Assembly (NCBI GenBank): GCA_022575985.1
Contig: JAKSXM010000142.1
Span: forward strand, 2,666,001-2,730,000
Origin: Anagrus nilaparvatae
Taxonomy: Eukaryota > Arthropoda > Insecta > Hymenoptera > Mymaridae
Direction: 5' to 3'
DNA length: 64,000 nt
Each line of letters opens with the position of its first letter. The stretch's first letter is position 1. Positions 12,730-24,534 of the stretch are shown here, in pieces. Under the pieces are notes generated by a model, which was not told where the DNA came from, searched no databases, and saw nothing but the letters and a program-made list of their open reading frames with translations. A program made the translations under genes and the position numbers.

Positions 12730-14006
12730 TATTTTTACCAGAAAAAAATTGACCAATAATTTAAAATTTTCAAAATAAGAATCACTCTAATATACCTAGA
12801 ATCACATAAATACACAAATATATATTTTATATCTATGTAATTTATATTTTACAAGCAGATACAGATACTGGTAATGTAAAGAAGAAAATTTTATTAACAA
12901 CTTTAACTAGAAAACTCGATATAAAGAGGAAATCATTCAAAATTACATTTAGTAAAGATATTTTCTAAGAAGAGAAACTTATTACTTAAATAAAAATCTA
13001 TCTTTTTAAAAAAAATTCGTATTTTTGACGTAAACTAAGAATTTATTCTGTAATATTTATATACAAATTTCGCTACTTGACATTTAGCTATTGGATTTCT
13101 ATACCGTTTTACAGAAAACTCTTTGCAAATCAGTCAGATAGTATTTTTAGTAAAATGAGAGCTAGATCATATACTAAATCAATTTTTTTCAGGGTTCAAA
13201 GAAATTTAAAAATACGCTGTGGTCCCAAAGACGCAAGCTAAAATATTTATTTTAACAATTTTAACAACATCTCACTGTCTAGGGTTTTTGCATTTTAAAA
13301 ATTTTTTAATCACCAAGACTTAAGACTATTTGGCTTGAAATTCCCTGCACTAAGACAAAAAATATCTTGGACACAAAAATGTTTATGCATTACTATGTCC
13401 GGTTATTATCAATATGATACCACCCTTGAAGTTTAATATACTATTACGGGCATCACTTTAATAAAAAAATACAAAAATTTAAAAAATCTCTCCATGTGCC
13501 TGCTTATTTACAGATTAAAAAATTCATAAACAAAAATTTTAAATCTGCTATTTTAAAACTTTATAATTACTTAAAATAATGAAATTAAAAATATTTAATT
13601 TAATTTATCTTATCCATTTCTAAAAGATAAGAAATAAAATATCTTAATTCATTAGCAGTTATAAATAATTAATCTTAATTCATATATGTATTACTAAACG
13701 AATTTCAAAAAAAAAATAATTCAATAACTTAATTAATCTAACATTGTTTACGTAAACTTATAACAATAAATTGGGTCAAGAGTTAAGAAGAAGAAAAATA
13801 AAAATACTAATTATTAAATAGAAAAAGATGAACGAATTTAAAAAAAAATCTTTATCAATAAAAAAAATTTTTATTTTATTTTTTATTATTTTTATCTGTG
13901 TTATTAATATAATTTTAATGAGTTTGTTGATTATTAAAGTTATATAATTTATTTAATTATGTAAACTTAATGAATTTCGATAAAATTAAAAATAGAAAAA
14001 TAATTA
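12730..14006. other. AT-rich DNA without genes
   Basis: No supported gene. A fragment of the small dispersed repeat is at 13265-13300. The rest is low-complexity A/T. Confidence 0.5.
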
Positions 14007-14060
14007 TGCATTTAAGCAGTTTTATGCACGAGCCAATGAGGCAGACAGTATGCAAAGGTC
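14007..14060. repeat. TTTGCATGC hairpin repeat, copy 2 (diverged)
   Basis: Reads 'tatgcatttaagcagtttta' then 'tgcacgagcc' and 'cagacagtatgcaaaggtcg'. It matches the 12.49-kb copy in order but the stem is no longer perfect. Confidence 0.45.
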
Positions 14061-14200
14061 GATCTTTGTGTATTGATGTAATTTAATGCATAATTTAAAG
14101 AGTATCGTCATAAAAATGCTATTTTTTATCAGTGGGCAGAGGGCAGGCATATTTTACGACTTTTATTTTTAACATGCAATATATTTATAAGCAGTGGGTA

Positions 14201-14535
14201 CTTCGAGCATGTCATTTGGGGAGATCAAATGGGCTTAAAATAATTTTGATTTCTCTAAGGGGCTTAGGGTTTAGGGAGTCTGAATAATTTTGATTTAGGG
14301 ACTTTATAATTCAGGTTTAGAAGCATAGAATAATTCAAGTTTAGGGACTTAGAATAACCCGTGTTTAGGAACCTGTAATAATTCGGTTTCTGGGACTATT
14401 TTCGATTTAGGGATTTGGAATTGTCCGGATTTAGGGACTTACAATAATTTTGATTTAGGGACTTAGAATAATTTCGATAAATGGGTATATAAACATGTAC
14501 CATGTCCGTTGATTGTGAGTTCACAAACTAGTTGT
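14201..14535 (+). mobile_element. CATGGAACATGTT family element, copy B
   Basis: Starts around 'gagcatgtcatttgggg' and ends 'aaacatgtaccatgtccg' followed by 'tgtgagttcacaaactagtt'. The interior is a clear array of about nine units of ~25 bp around 'gggacttagaataattttga', each unit somewhat diverged. The right end carries the family's subterminal palindrome 'gtgagttcac'. The left outer end with ACCGGTTTGTG is absent or too diverged. Non-coding. Confidence 0.6.
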
Positions 14536-15268
14536 TTTTCTGGCTATGTGTTCCAAACTATTTCAAAGTATTTTTTTTTGGGTTATCAAACCTATTGTTA
14601 AAAACTAAGTATGCAAAAAATAAAAATTAGATTAAATTTTCATGCATGAAAATCTGCTTATTTACATGTTTATAGAAATAAAGTTTATAAATAAACCGTT
14701 CAAAAAAATTTTTTTAGTTATAAATAGAACCTTTTTTTCGATTTATATGTAAAAAATGTTTTTTTTTTAGTTTAAAATATTGAAATACATCACGCAAAAA
14801 GTTTATTTTTATTTATATACGTTAAAAGAAAAAAAAACGAACAATATATATAAATTTTATTCAAGCATCATTCACGTATGTATATTGTTTTTATAAATTG
14901 TCATTTAACATGATATATTATTTTGTATGTATTTTTTTATACGATTTCTTTACTAGGTGGCTAAATTTAGTTAAAATATGTCAAATATAAGAGATATGTA
15001 ATATGTTTTAATTAATTTGAAGCATATGATTTTTCCAATTTTTGCTGTATTTTCTATTTTGACACCTGAATTCAAAAATATCTAATTTTTAATTAACTCT
15101 TCCAATAAAATTAAACCTTTAATGGGTATTGAATAATTGACTCAGCCGATGAATTTTCAAAATATCTCTTTAGGTCTCTGGAGATATTTCATAAAATCGT
15201 CAGGTAGTTTCTGTTTATAATTTATTGAACCACAATATGGCCATTCAGTATGGCCAGAAGTATGACCA
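14536..15268. other. AT-rich DNA without genes
   Basis: Nothing supported. Confidence 0.5.
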
Positions 15269-15696
15269 CACTGTAAAAAGTAACTTTCTTAGATTTACAA
15301 AAAAAAATAGAATTTTTTCGAAAAATTAGTAATTTTTCAAAAAATTTTGTAAATATTCGATAAAAATCGTAAATTTACTAAATTTAGTATATTTTCGAAA
15401 AATTGGAAAATTCTCGATTTTTTTTTTGTGATTTTACGAAAAAAGTTGTAAATTCACAACTATTTTTCGGAAATTTATAACTAATTTTTGTAAATTTTCG
15501 AAAAAAAATTGTAAAGTATCAATTTTTCTTGCAAATTCACAAAAAAAAATCGAGAATAATCGAATTTTTTGTTAATATACTAAATTTTGTAAATATACGA
15601 TATTTTTCGAATATTTACAAATTTTTTCGAAAATTTATTAATTTTTCGAAAATGTTCTATTTTTTTGTTAATATAAGAAAGTTACTTTTTACAATG
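15269..15696. mobile_element. MITE, CACTGTAAAAAG family, copy A
   Basis: Starts CACTGTAAAAAGTAACTTTC and ends GAAAGTTACTTTTTACAATG. The whole element is an imperfect palindrome of short modules such as 'tttttcgaaaaattagtaat', 'aaattgtaaattcacaac' and 'aaatcgtaaatttac'. About 428 bp, the longest of five copies in the window. The open frame at 15529-15798 overlaps its right half and is an artefact of the repeat. Confidence 0.75.
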
Positions 15697-16537
15697 CAGA
15701 AGTCAGCAACAATAATCTCTTACGCTACCAAGGAAAAGTTCAAAATAACTACTTCAATATGCTTTGAAAAAAACTTAATTATTTTAATTACAAATTAATA
15801 CCAAAAGCATTATACGATGTTGGATATTTTTTTTACTTTTATAATTGCGCTTTAAATTGGTACTTAGCAATATTATAAATATTTTAAAATCTCTACAAAT
15901 ACTACTATTATTGATTATTGTAAAAAATAAAAAAGCTCATAAAATTTAAAAAAAAAATATTTCTTTTTTATTTTATTCCAAAGTTTTTCTATTTTTTTTT
16001 CTTTGTTTTTATTTTTTCAAGTATAATAAAATTTTTTAGTTCATATATATAACAGAGTTTACTCTATTTTTTTTTTTAATGTTTGTTTTCTTCTTAAATC
16101 CATAAAATATAGTATGCTTCAACAATTAAAAAAGAAGTATATATGGTCATTAAACCTTTTTTTTTTAAGAATAAAAAAAAATACAAGGAGATAAGTTACT
16201 CTCTGTAGTTAAATAAATTTTTAAACTAAAAGTACAAAATTAAGTATTTTTCTGGCTTTATTTTAATTAAAATGAATTTAAAAAAGAAACGATTTTTTTC
16301 TTCTGGTTTAGAAAGGTAAAAAGCAGAAACTTAGGAAATTATTTTTAGGTTTAGGGGCTAATTTTTTTTTTGCTATGAAAAATTTACGAATTTATTTTGG
16401 GTATTTAGCATTTTTTAATTGGTATTATATAGAAATATTATTTAGTAATCAGAATTATTTCTGTACAATTTATTTTGAATTAAAGCTAATTTAGAAGAAA
16501 TATTTTTTACAAAAATTTTTTCATTTGAATAAAGGCT
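15697..16537. other. AT-rich DNA without genes
   Basis: Homopolymer-rich; no feature supported. Confidence 0.55.
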
Positions 16538-16875
16538 ATTGCTGATAAAGTATAGTGATTTGGCCACTGCAAACAAAACTAGCTATTCGCTTCGTCCAAC
16601 CAGTCCACGCAATTCTGGAGAAAAACTACTTAGGAAACCGCTACCCGACAGAGTCCAACCCAATCACCGGTTATCCGGTAGAGCTCATGCTACCCTCCCT
16701 GCTTCTCTGTGTAATGCCTCAAAGCCTAGGACAGGTAACGGTTGGCAATCCGAAGAAAGCCTACCACATCTTGGTTTGAACTCAAACCGACCCCCAGCTA
16801 AGAATGTGATCTACCGCCAGGGGTGACTCGGGAGGTGGGAGCGTCACTTCCCATATGTCAAGTTTCCTCAACACC
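16538..16875 (-). mobile_element. GC-rich island, candidate tRNA-derived SINE
   Basis: This ~330-bp stretch is close to half G+C against roughly a quarter around it. Read on the minus strand, it starts with a tRNA-like head: 'ctggcggtagatcacattct' (box A-like, TGGCGGTAGA) at about 16820-16800, followed 31 nt later by 'ggtttgagttcaaacc' (box B-like, against GGTTCGANTCC). A unique body follows ('ggtaggctttcttcggattg', 'gaggcattacacagagaagc', 'gagctctaccggataaccgg'). It would end near the A/T-rich sequence at 16540. No poly(A) tail or target duplication is clear. Two overlapping open frames on the plus strand (16539-16826 and 16555-16779) match no family I know and are probably chance frames in GC-richer DNA. 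Alternative: a decayed LINE 3' region. Confidence 0.4.
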
Positions 16876-16895
16876 CCGTGCCTCATAGTTACTCC

Positions 16896-17551
16896 CCTTG
16901 TTTATCCGCGCTTTTTTGAATTTCTTCGTTAGCATTTAGAGCACTGGGCCGAAATTCTAAGTCCGAATAGTCCGAAAAGTTGTCAAAAATACTGATTTCC
17001 GTTAAAATTAAACCTCTAGCCCCCAACAAGCCCCCAAAAGCCTTAAAAAATTCCAAAAAACGGTTTCTTAAGCTTTATTTAATTTCTCCAACCCATGAAT
17101 AGAGACTCTGAAAATTTGCTAGAAACCTTAAAATATCATAACTATTTAAGAAAACTTTTCTTTTGGGCATTTAGGACCTCTTCAAGACCCCGAAATAAAA
17201 TTTCAAATCCTTTAAAAATCGGTTTTCTGAGCAAAAAAAAATATACCATTCTTAAATTTTTCCTTATAGTCCTGATGGCATTAGAAACATTATTTTTTAA
17301 TTTTTAGAAAATCTTCTGTAGGGCATTTTAGGTCACCGCCGTTTACCCGCGCTTTATACGTATACTTTTGTTTTTAAAATACATAAAGCCCGGATAAACG
17401 GTGGTAACAACATTGAACGATCAGGACTGCAGAATAAAGGCCAAATGTTAAAAATCAAGTTCATAACCATGACTTTACATTTTTCCTCAATAATTAACTA
17501 TTTATACAATAAAAATTTCATGACAATTAAAAAAGCGCGGGTAAACGGCGG
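16896..17551. repeat. Nest of inverted GTTTACCCGCGCTTT motifs
   Basis: Four related motifs: 'ccttgtttatccgcgctttt' at 16896 (plus), 'accgccgtttacccgcgctt' at 17335 (plus), 'aaagcccggataaacggtgg' at 17385-17404 (inverted) and 'aaagcgcgggtaaacggcgg' at 17532-17551 (inverted). The second and fourth are also flanked by 'aaaatcttctg' and its complement 'cagaagatttt', so the terminal repeat is longer than the GC-rich core. Most likely two short TIR elements, one nested in or overlapping the other. The open frame at 17095-17307 is inside this region and shows no recognisable domain. Confidence 0.55.
17336..17404. repeat. 69-bp hairpin with GC-rich arms
   Basis: CCGCCGTTTACCCGCGCTTT at the left pairs with AAAGCCCGGATAAACGGTGG at the right (imperfect, about 16 of 20 positions), around a ~29-nt A/T-rich loop. 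It may be a minimal non-autonomous element formed by internal deletion. Confidence 0.5.
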
Positions 17552-20532
17552 CAGAAGATTTTGAATTTTCTAATATTAGAAAATGGTTCCTCCTCAAGAA
17601 GATTTTCTAAAAAATTAAAAAATTTTATTTTTCACCCCATCAAGGCTATAAAAATAATGAAAGGAAAGTATATTTATTTATGTTCAAAAAACTGAGTGAA
17701 TTTAAAAAAGACTATTCAGCAACCATGTGTTTTAAAAAAATTTTTCATTTGCAGCCTTTAACCAAAAACACACACGTCTTAAAAAATTTACCATTCACAT
17801 AAAATTTCAAACAAATAAAAACAAAAAATTCAGTAAATTTTTATAGGTTCAAAAGGTTCACCCACTTCACTTTATTCTTATTCAAATAATAAAATACAAA
17901 AAAGTAACAAAAAAATGCTAAGAATGATAAATAATAACAATAATAATAAAAAAAAGCAATATAATACACTAAACACAATAAATATGATACATTCCTTTTA
18001 ACTTAAGAATCAGAAAACAAAACTTCGAAATATCTATATATCACATTTTTTTCTTTTTTTTTTTTTAAGCAACGTGAATAGATTGTTAAAAAAAAAAAAG
18101 CTTTTTTTTCCAATATTTATTCCATAAATAAATATTTTTACACTTACTTCTTTTTTTGTACGTACGTGTAAGAAAATATTATTTATGTACCGTACATATA
18201 ATACACACTTTATTTATATTATCAATAAAAAAAAATTTTTTTTATTATTGGAGATTTTATTTATCAAAAATAAGTAAAACGTTTTTATCAAAATATCATA
18301 TTTTCTTCTTACAGAGCATTAATTATACTGAAATATTTTATCTATGTGACCATGACCTTGTGGTAATATCAATTATATCATTTGAAAGGAAATGATTTTA
18401 AGAGCGATTAATAAATTTTATTTATTAATGTTTTTATTGTTACGAAATTACAGTTTCATCTCAATAAAATAAACAGTAGTTATTTTAGGGGTCTTCTGGT
18501 AAAAATAGACACTTTTAGTAATCTTTTATTGATATAATTTTTATTTTTAAAAAAATTGACGAAATTTCCGGATATTGGAATTTATCGGCTATTTGCACAC
18601 CAATATTTGAATATTGCTGTTGTTTTATTTCAGTAAAGCTCAAAATATAATTTATGTAATTATTTTGTTTAAAAAATTTATGACGATAACATAAACAGCT
18701 TGATAATCTAACAAATCTTCAATCACTGTATCTTACATTTTTTTATCATTTATTAAGTTTCGGCTTTCTCACATTGAACTAAAAAAAGTATGCATGGATT
18801 ACCATTTTTTGTGTGCCAAATTTATAATTTAATCCAAGAATGATCCTTACTAATTTAATCAATAAATTCTAAAAAACATAGAAAAACATTCTAGCCAACC
18901 CTGTAAAATAAAACAATCTTTTTCTCTCTTTACTTAAACCAACTAACTAAAAGCTTTAAAAATTTTATAAAACTGCCAGTATAAATTTTTTCTTAAAGCA
19001 CATAAACTAGCTTTAAAAAAAAAACGTAACAAAGTAACACTTTACTTAAAAAATAAAACAAAAAAAAAAAATGAAGTGGCTTTTAATAAAAAATAAAGCA
19101 TCAAAAAAGTTTTATTTACGTTATTTTAATTATATACACTTAACTTGAGTTTTTTTTTTAAATAAAACCTTAAAAAAAATAAAAAATAAATCTTAGAGTT
19201 GATGATATTCTATAAAACTTTTCTTTATGAAGATAATAAAACAATAAGTTGAAAAAAAAAACAGATAAAAAAATATTTTCATTATATTTTGAAGAGCTCA
19301 TAAATTGTATATTTTTTATATCACAGCTCCATTGCTAAAATTATAAATGATTAAATTAAGTTGTTTTAAAGGGTCCTGCTGGGTAAAATTTTAATTTTCA
19401 CTTAAATTTACATTTTTAAGTGCAGAAAAAATTTTGTATTTTGTTGACAATTGAAATAAATAATCACACTTTTTAAAATTTCTTGGCTTTTTCTATACTG
19501 AATTCCACTTGAAGAAAAATCCAGTTTTTTTCAGTAAACTAAAATTCTATAATTATACTCCATTTGCAAGTATAACTTAATCCCCAGTACATTATTACTT
19601 TAGGTCATTTTTTTTTTCAATTAAAAATTATAAAATCCTTAATTATATTCGAATTCAGCTAATTATATATAAAATAATGATATAAAATTGATTTTATTTA
19701 ATAAAATATAATGCAAAGTACAAAAATCCTAATAACAGATTAAAATTTAATCTGATTGAAATTATATAACAGAGTGCTAATTAAATTTATTTAATGCATT
19801 CATTAGAAATTTTGCATATTTTAAAAGTTGATATAATTAATCTAGATTTTAAAAGTTAAATAATTTTTTTTAATAAAATTAATAAAATTGTAAAAAATTT
19901 TTTCTTAATTTTATATAATCAGTTTAAATTTAAATCTTTGGTCACTTAAAGTTTTTATCAATAAAACTCTTTTGAAATTATTCTAGAGTTTAACTTTTTG
20001 AAAAGACAGAAAATTCAATATGCTGTAGGCTATGAGCTATGCAATTGAGTGGTAAATTTATCCGATAAAATGGACTTGTTTTCAAAAGTAATAAACTACA
20101 GTTTACTGTTCTTTACAATAAATTTTTAGTTTATAAACCTTTTCTATAGTTTAAAGTTATATAAATTTTCCTTTAAAATTGAAACTAATCCTTTTTTTTT
20201 GTACTTTCTACATTTAATAAATTTATTTTACCTAATAAGTTAAAAATTTAAAAATAAGTCCAGATTTTTTTACTGGTAAATTATTACTTTTTTTATTTTT
20301 TCGGGTTTTATTTTAGAATAAGTTGGTAAGAATCAAATCTATAAAATTTTTAGAATTATCTTTTACAAATTAAATTTTTTTTCTAAACAGATGAGATGAG
20401 GCTAAAAATTGTGAAAATATTTGAGTATAATTCATCTGTAACAAAAGTAAAACCAAAAAACTCAAATTTATATTAAATCAGATCAGAAATTAGAATTTTT
20501 GACAGTATTTGAAAAAACCTGTGTGATAAAAT
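17552..20532. other. AT-rich DNA without genes
   Basis: About 3 kb of A/T-rich sequence with poly(A) and poly(T) tracts. The open frame at 18156-18395 encodes a Tyr/Phe/Ile-rich peptide without recognisable features. A piece at about 19497-19545 ('tactgaattccacttgaaga', 'ttttttcagta') resembles a CACTGAAAAA-family remnant. Nothing else supported. Confidence 0.5.
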
Positions 20533-20575
20533 CTTGTTCAGCCATTTACTATTGGGCAGTAAATGGCTAAACAAG
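20533..20575. other. Compact near-perfect 43-nt hairpin
   Basis: CTTGTTCAGCCATTTACT (20533-20550) pairs with AGTAAATGGCTAAACAAG (20558-20575) across a 7-nt loop, ATTGGGC. The 18-bp stem has one mismatch (C/A). Too short for a typical insect pre-miRNA unless flanking pairing extends it, and I see only weak extension. It may be a relic of a small palindromic insertion. Confidence 0.6.
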
Positions 20576-20713
20576 TTTGTTTACAGTGTGATTACAAGAG
20601 TCCCGCATTTCCCTTATTCATATGATCTCTAAAATATTGACCAGATTAAATTTTCTGCCCAAAAACGTTAAAAATAGTGCATTTTTATCCAATAGAGCAA
20701 AAAAAAAGAATAA

Positions 20714-20797
20714 CTGCAATTTGGGGCATTCCTATGCATAAAATGCAATTTGGAGTGGACAGAAAACGTATTTTTTTTTATTGTGCCACAGTCAAGA
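20714..20797 (+). repeat. Dispersed repeat, copy 1 (GCAATTTGGGGCATT)
   Basis: 'ctgcaatttggggcattcct' followed by 'gtggacagaaaacgtatttt' and 'ttgtgccac' corresponds in order to 22255-22357. Diverged. The open frame at 20677-20970 runs through it and is not supported as a gene. Confidence 0.5.
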
Positions 20798-22254
20798 AAA
20801 TTAAATTATATTTTCTAATTTTGATTCCGTTTAAAAAAAATTTGAATGCTCAAACAAGGAAAAAAGAAAATGCTCAACATATCCAGCCATTCGTACGAAC
20901 TTTATTAAAAATAAGAACCGGAAAGCTAAGTTCGGGCCAACGTCCTAAAGTCATAACTTTTGATGCATAACAATATACAAGAATAATAAAATATTCAAAT
21001 AAATTTTCTCTCTATATCTTTCAGCATATAAGAAAGTTTAGCATTTTCTCAAAAGCCTTTCAAGCAACTGAAGTGTTTATTATTACTTTGTATGCATATT
21101 CCACTAAAAACTATATATGCAAGCATAGTCACATCTTTTATATATACAACTGTATTATATATTTCCTAACGGAAGTACCAATTCGATATAGCTCAGATCT
21201 AGATCAGTTAATTTAGACCATGTATGAATATTATACTTGACAAATATTATTTGAATAAATATATATGCTTATTTTATTATTAAAGTTAATTTAAAAATTT
21301 AAATACTAAATAATATTTAAGTATACGTTGTTTTAAAATATTTATTCTGCTTTTATTTTGTACTAAAACATAAATTAAAAATTTTTAACGTAAGATTTTA
21401 TCAGCATAATTGTACAGAAAGATTCTGAAATTAATTTATGCGCTGTGCTTCGTTTTTTAGCTACTTTTAATTCACTAAAATAAGCATTATAGACGAATAT
21501 TTGAGATTCAAATCTAGGGAACTTAATCATTCTTATAAATATTACTCAAAAATGGTGAAAAATTTTTTATTTAATTTTTTCAGTTGTATGTGTGTAAAAT
21601 AAAAAATACTTTTAAAAAAATTTGTGATGTAAAATAAAATTTTTTTTAATCATATAGGGGAGAGTTTATGTAGCAGATTTTTACCAGCTTAGTAACTATC
21701 ACTAAAAATCTAACAAAATACAGTTCAATGAAATCGGCCTATTTCTATAATAAAAAATGCCCTAAAGTTTTGAAACTTATTAAATTTCACAAATCTTCAA
21801 ATTTATTCCAAATAACCCATATGCAATCAGAGTATCTAAAAAATTAAATTTAATTCCAAAAATTTAGAAATATACTAAATGAAACAAGAATAAAGAATAA
21901 AATAAAGCAGTTTCTATTCAAACGAAGTAGTATATTAAAAGTTTAAAGATATAAAAAGTTATTTAAAAGTTTAAATTATTATTGTTAAAAGTAAGTTGTT
22001 ACTTACGAGGTTACTTATAAATATATATTTAAAATAAGTTTTAATAGATTGTCATTTTCAATTTACTTAAATTAGATATTTCAAAAAAAGGAGTTAATTT
22101 TGATATTTTATATTAAAAAGTTTGTATAAATTTTAAATCCTAGGAATATTTAAAGCTTTTATTTTAATGTTTCATTTTAGTAGAAAATAATAAATAGTAT
22201 TCTTTTAACCTAGGGAGCAAAAATATAAAGCCTGCGAGGTAGTTACTGCGATAA
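20798..22254. other. AT-rich DNA without genes
   Basis: Nothing supported. Confidence 0.5.
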
Positions 22255-22357
22255 ACTGCGATTTGGAGCATTCTTTATTTGCTCCCATAGATGAAATCCA
22301 ATTTTTCTTTCTAAGTGGGAAGAAAACGCGTTTTTTCGGATTGTGCCATGGGGCGAA
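22255..22357 (+). repeat. Dispersed repeat, copy 2 (GCGATTTGGAGCATT)
   Basis: 'ctgcgatttggagcattctt' then 'gtgggaagaaaacgcgtttt' and 'ttgtgccatgg'. Second copy of the 20.7-kb repeat, with an extra GGAGCA...TGCTCC hairpin. Family unknown. Confidence 0.5.
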
Positions 22358-22440
22358 ATAAGTGTTATTTTATAATTAAAAAATATACACTTTAGGAATG
22401 AACAAGAATTTTCTACTTTTAAAACCTGAATTTCTGCATA

Positions 22441-22738
22441 CACTGTAAAAAGTAAATTTACTAAATTTAGTATACTAACGAAAATTCGAATATTCTCGAT
22501 TTTTTTTTGTGAATTTCCAAGAAAAATTGATAATTTAAAATTTTTTTTCGAAAATTTACAAAAAAAATTGCTAATTTACAACTTTTTTCGTAAAATCACA
22601 AAAAAACCGAGAATTCTCGAATTTTTCGATAATGTACTAAATTTAGTAAATTTACGATTTTTTTCGAATATTTACAAAATTTTTTGAAAATTCACTAATT
22701 TTTCTTTTGTAAATCTAAGAAACTTATTTTTCACAGTG
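22441..22738. mobile_element. MITE, CACTGTAAAAAG family, copy B
   Basis: Begins CACTGTAAAAAGTAAATTTA and ends AAACTTATTTTTCACAGTG. TA lies directly outside each end (22439-22440 and 22739-22740). About 298 bp, internally palindromic, non-coding. Confidence 0.75.
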
Positions 22739-22740
22739 TA

Positions 22741-23716
22741 TATATGAAACTTTAAAACAAAATTTTGCTTAAACTGCAAAATTAGTTGTACGTACAAGAG
22801 TTGAATTAATTTGAGTGCTTTTGTACAAGTATATTATTTGCTAAAAAAAATTTATTCATATACTTTAGAACATCTTAAAAAAGTTAAAATTTTCAAAAAT
22901 ATTTTATATCAAAATTACAACTTTAAATTTTTTAATCTAACAAATCAATATTCTAACCAAACAAATTTATAAAGAACTGTTATAAAAAATTGTTTGGTGT
23001 TATAAGCTATAAATTTTGAAATAAATTTCAAGTATTTAATAATTTAAAAAAACTTTTACTTTATTGATAAAGATTAATGAATAAAAAATAAATAAAATAA
23101 AATTATTTTCTTAGTATTCAATAAACGTAATAATTAAAATTCTTTATTCATATATGACACACAAACACATACACACACGTTTATAGAAACTTTAATAAAT
23201 TTAATATATATATATATATATATAAATCCTTTTCAATATTTTTCATCGACATATTATAACTTATTTAATTAAAAACAACTTAATGAAAAAAATATATATA
23301 TAATTATTATTTTCTATACTTTTGGAAGCTTTATAAGAAAAAGTAATAAAACTTTTTAGAAAGAGAACTATAAATATTCGTCTTACATACATAAATGAAA
23401 AATAATAATAATAATAATAATAAGAGTTTATTGAAAAGGAAAAAATAAAAAAAAATGTCACATAACATAAAGTCTTATTCCATCAAATATGATCAAAAAA
23501 AAAGAAGTTCAAAAACGTAATACACGTGACTTATTACATTATGTATGCTTCTGTAGAATTAGCTTGAATTTTATTCGACTGAGTTAATTCTAAAACCTTA
23601 AACTTATATTTTCTCTTCGTTCGAAATATAGCATAAATTTTTATGAAGTACAGAAAAATTACACATATTTTTATTATTATTAGACTAGAATCGATTTTGT
23701 GTAGTCTGAGTGAAAG
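22741..23716. other. AT-rich DNA with microsatellites, no genes
   Basis: Contains a short (CA)-rich stretch near 23160-23178, (TA)n at 23203-23224 and (AAT)n at about 23402-23422. The minus-strand open frames at 23261-23461 and 23534-23749 are low-complexity and unsupported. Confidence 0.6.
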
Positions 23717-23854
23717 AAAACTTATAACCGGTTTGTGTAAACACAACAAAACGCATGGAACAATTCTTGTAAGTCCCTAAATTCAAATTATTCTAAGTCC
23801 TATTGGATTTTCAGATTTCCAGGGTATCCCCTCTTTATAAACATGTTCCATGTT
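23717..23854 (+). mobile_element. CATGGAACATGTT family element, copy C (short)
   Basis: Left end 'aaaacttataaccggtttgt' then 'gcatggaacaa'; two or so interior units ('gtccctaaattcaaattatt'); right motif 'aaacatgttccatgtt'. Short derivative of about 138 bp without the outer right terminus. Confidence 0.6.
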
Positions 23855-23971
23855 AACTTTGTAAATAAATTGGCAGATAAAATACTTTAAGATTTCTAAA
23901 AATTTATCAGATTTGGTATCTATATATGGTATCTATATTTGGTATCTATTTGCTATCTATCTATATCTATA

Positions 23972-24379
23972 CCTATACTATTATAGGTTTTTTGGGTCGC
24001 TGATTAAAAATTATAGTGATTTTGTAAGGTAAAATTAATGTTTCACCCTTAAATTAGCTTGAAGAGCGAAAATAGCATAAATAGTCCTTTTAGGGATTGT
24101 TTTTGCTAATTTAAAGGTGAAATATTAATTTTTTATAAAAAATTACCGAAATTCTTGATCAACGACCCAACGAACCACTAGGTGCCGAATTCGGGCACTC
24201 AAAGAGCGAATATATTAAAAATACCCCATTTTGAAGGTAGTTTTTCCTAATTTAAGAGTGAAACCCCAATTACTTAACCAAAGGACCCCAAAATTCGTGA
24301 TCTGTTACCCAAAAACTAGACCCAATCTGGTGGTTGCCAGTAACTATACAACCCCCCTCCCCCCGTATTATGACTAGAG
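23972..24379. mobile_element. CTCCAGTCA family element, copy 2 (left end lost)
   Basis: The right end reads 'gtattatgactagag' followed by TA, matching TGACTGGAG of the family with one change, and is preceded by a C-rich stretch (24351-24365) as in the 34.7-kb copy. The interior has about three diverged modules with 'ttttttgggtcgctgattaa', 'cacccttaaattagct' and 'gaccccaaaattcgtgat'. The left end is degenerate and abuts 'ggtatctatat' simple repeats at about 23915-23970. Confidence 0.6.
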
Positions 24380-24534
24380 TATACATTATAGTACTCAATT
24401 TCGCAAGACCAGCAATTCTTTAAGAAGGGGAAGAAAATTCATAGCTAGTTGAGGTTTATGGAAAGCTTTTAAAAATCGAAAATTTTGTTCTGATCCTATA
24501 AATTTTATAAAATTTAATTTCCTCTTTTTCAGTC

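Noticed and set aside
14250..14480. TTTAGGG words as telomeric repeats
   Set aside because: They are part of the ~25-bp units of the CATGGAACATGTT element and are not in tandem TTAGG order.
16539..16826. 95-codon open frame in the GC-rich island
   Set aside because: A second frame over the same DNA is also open, codon use is not gene-like, and the island looks like a tRNA-derived retroposon on the other strand.
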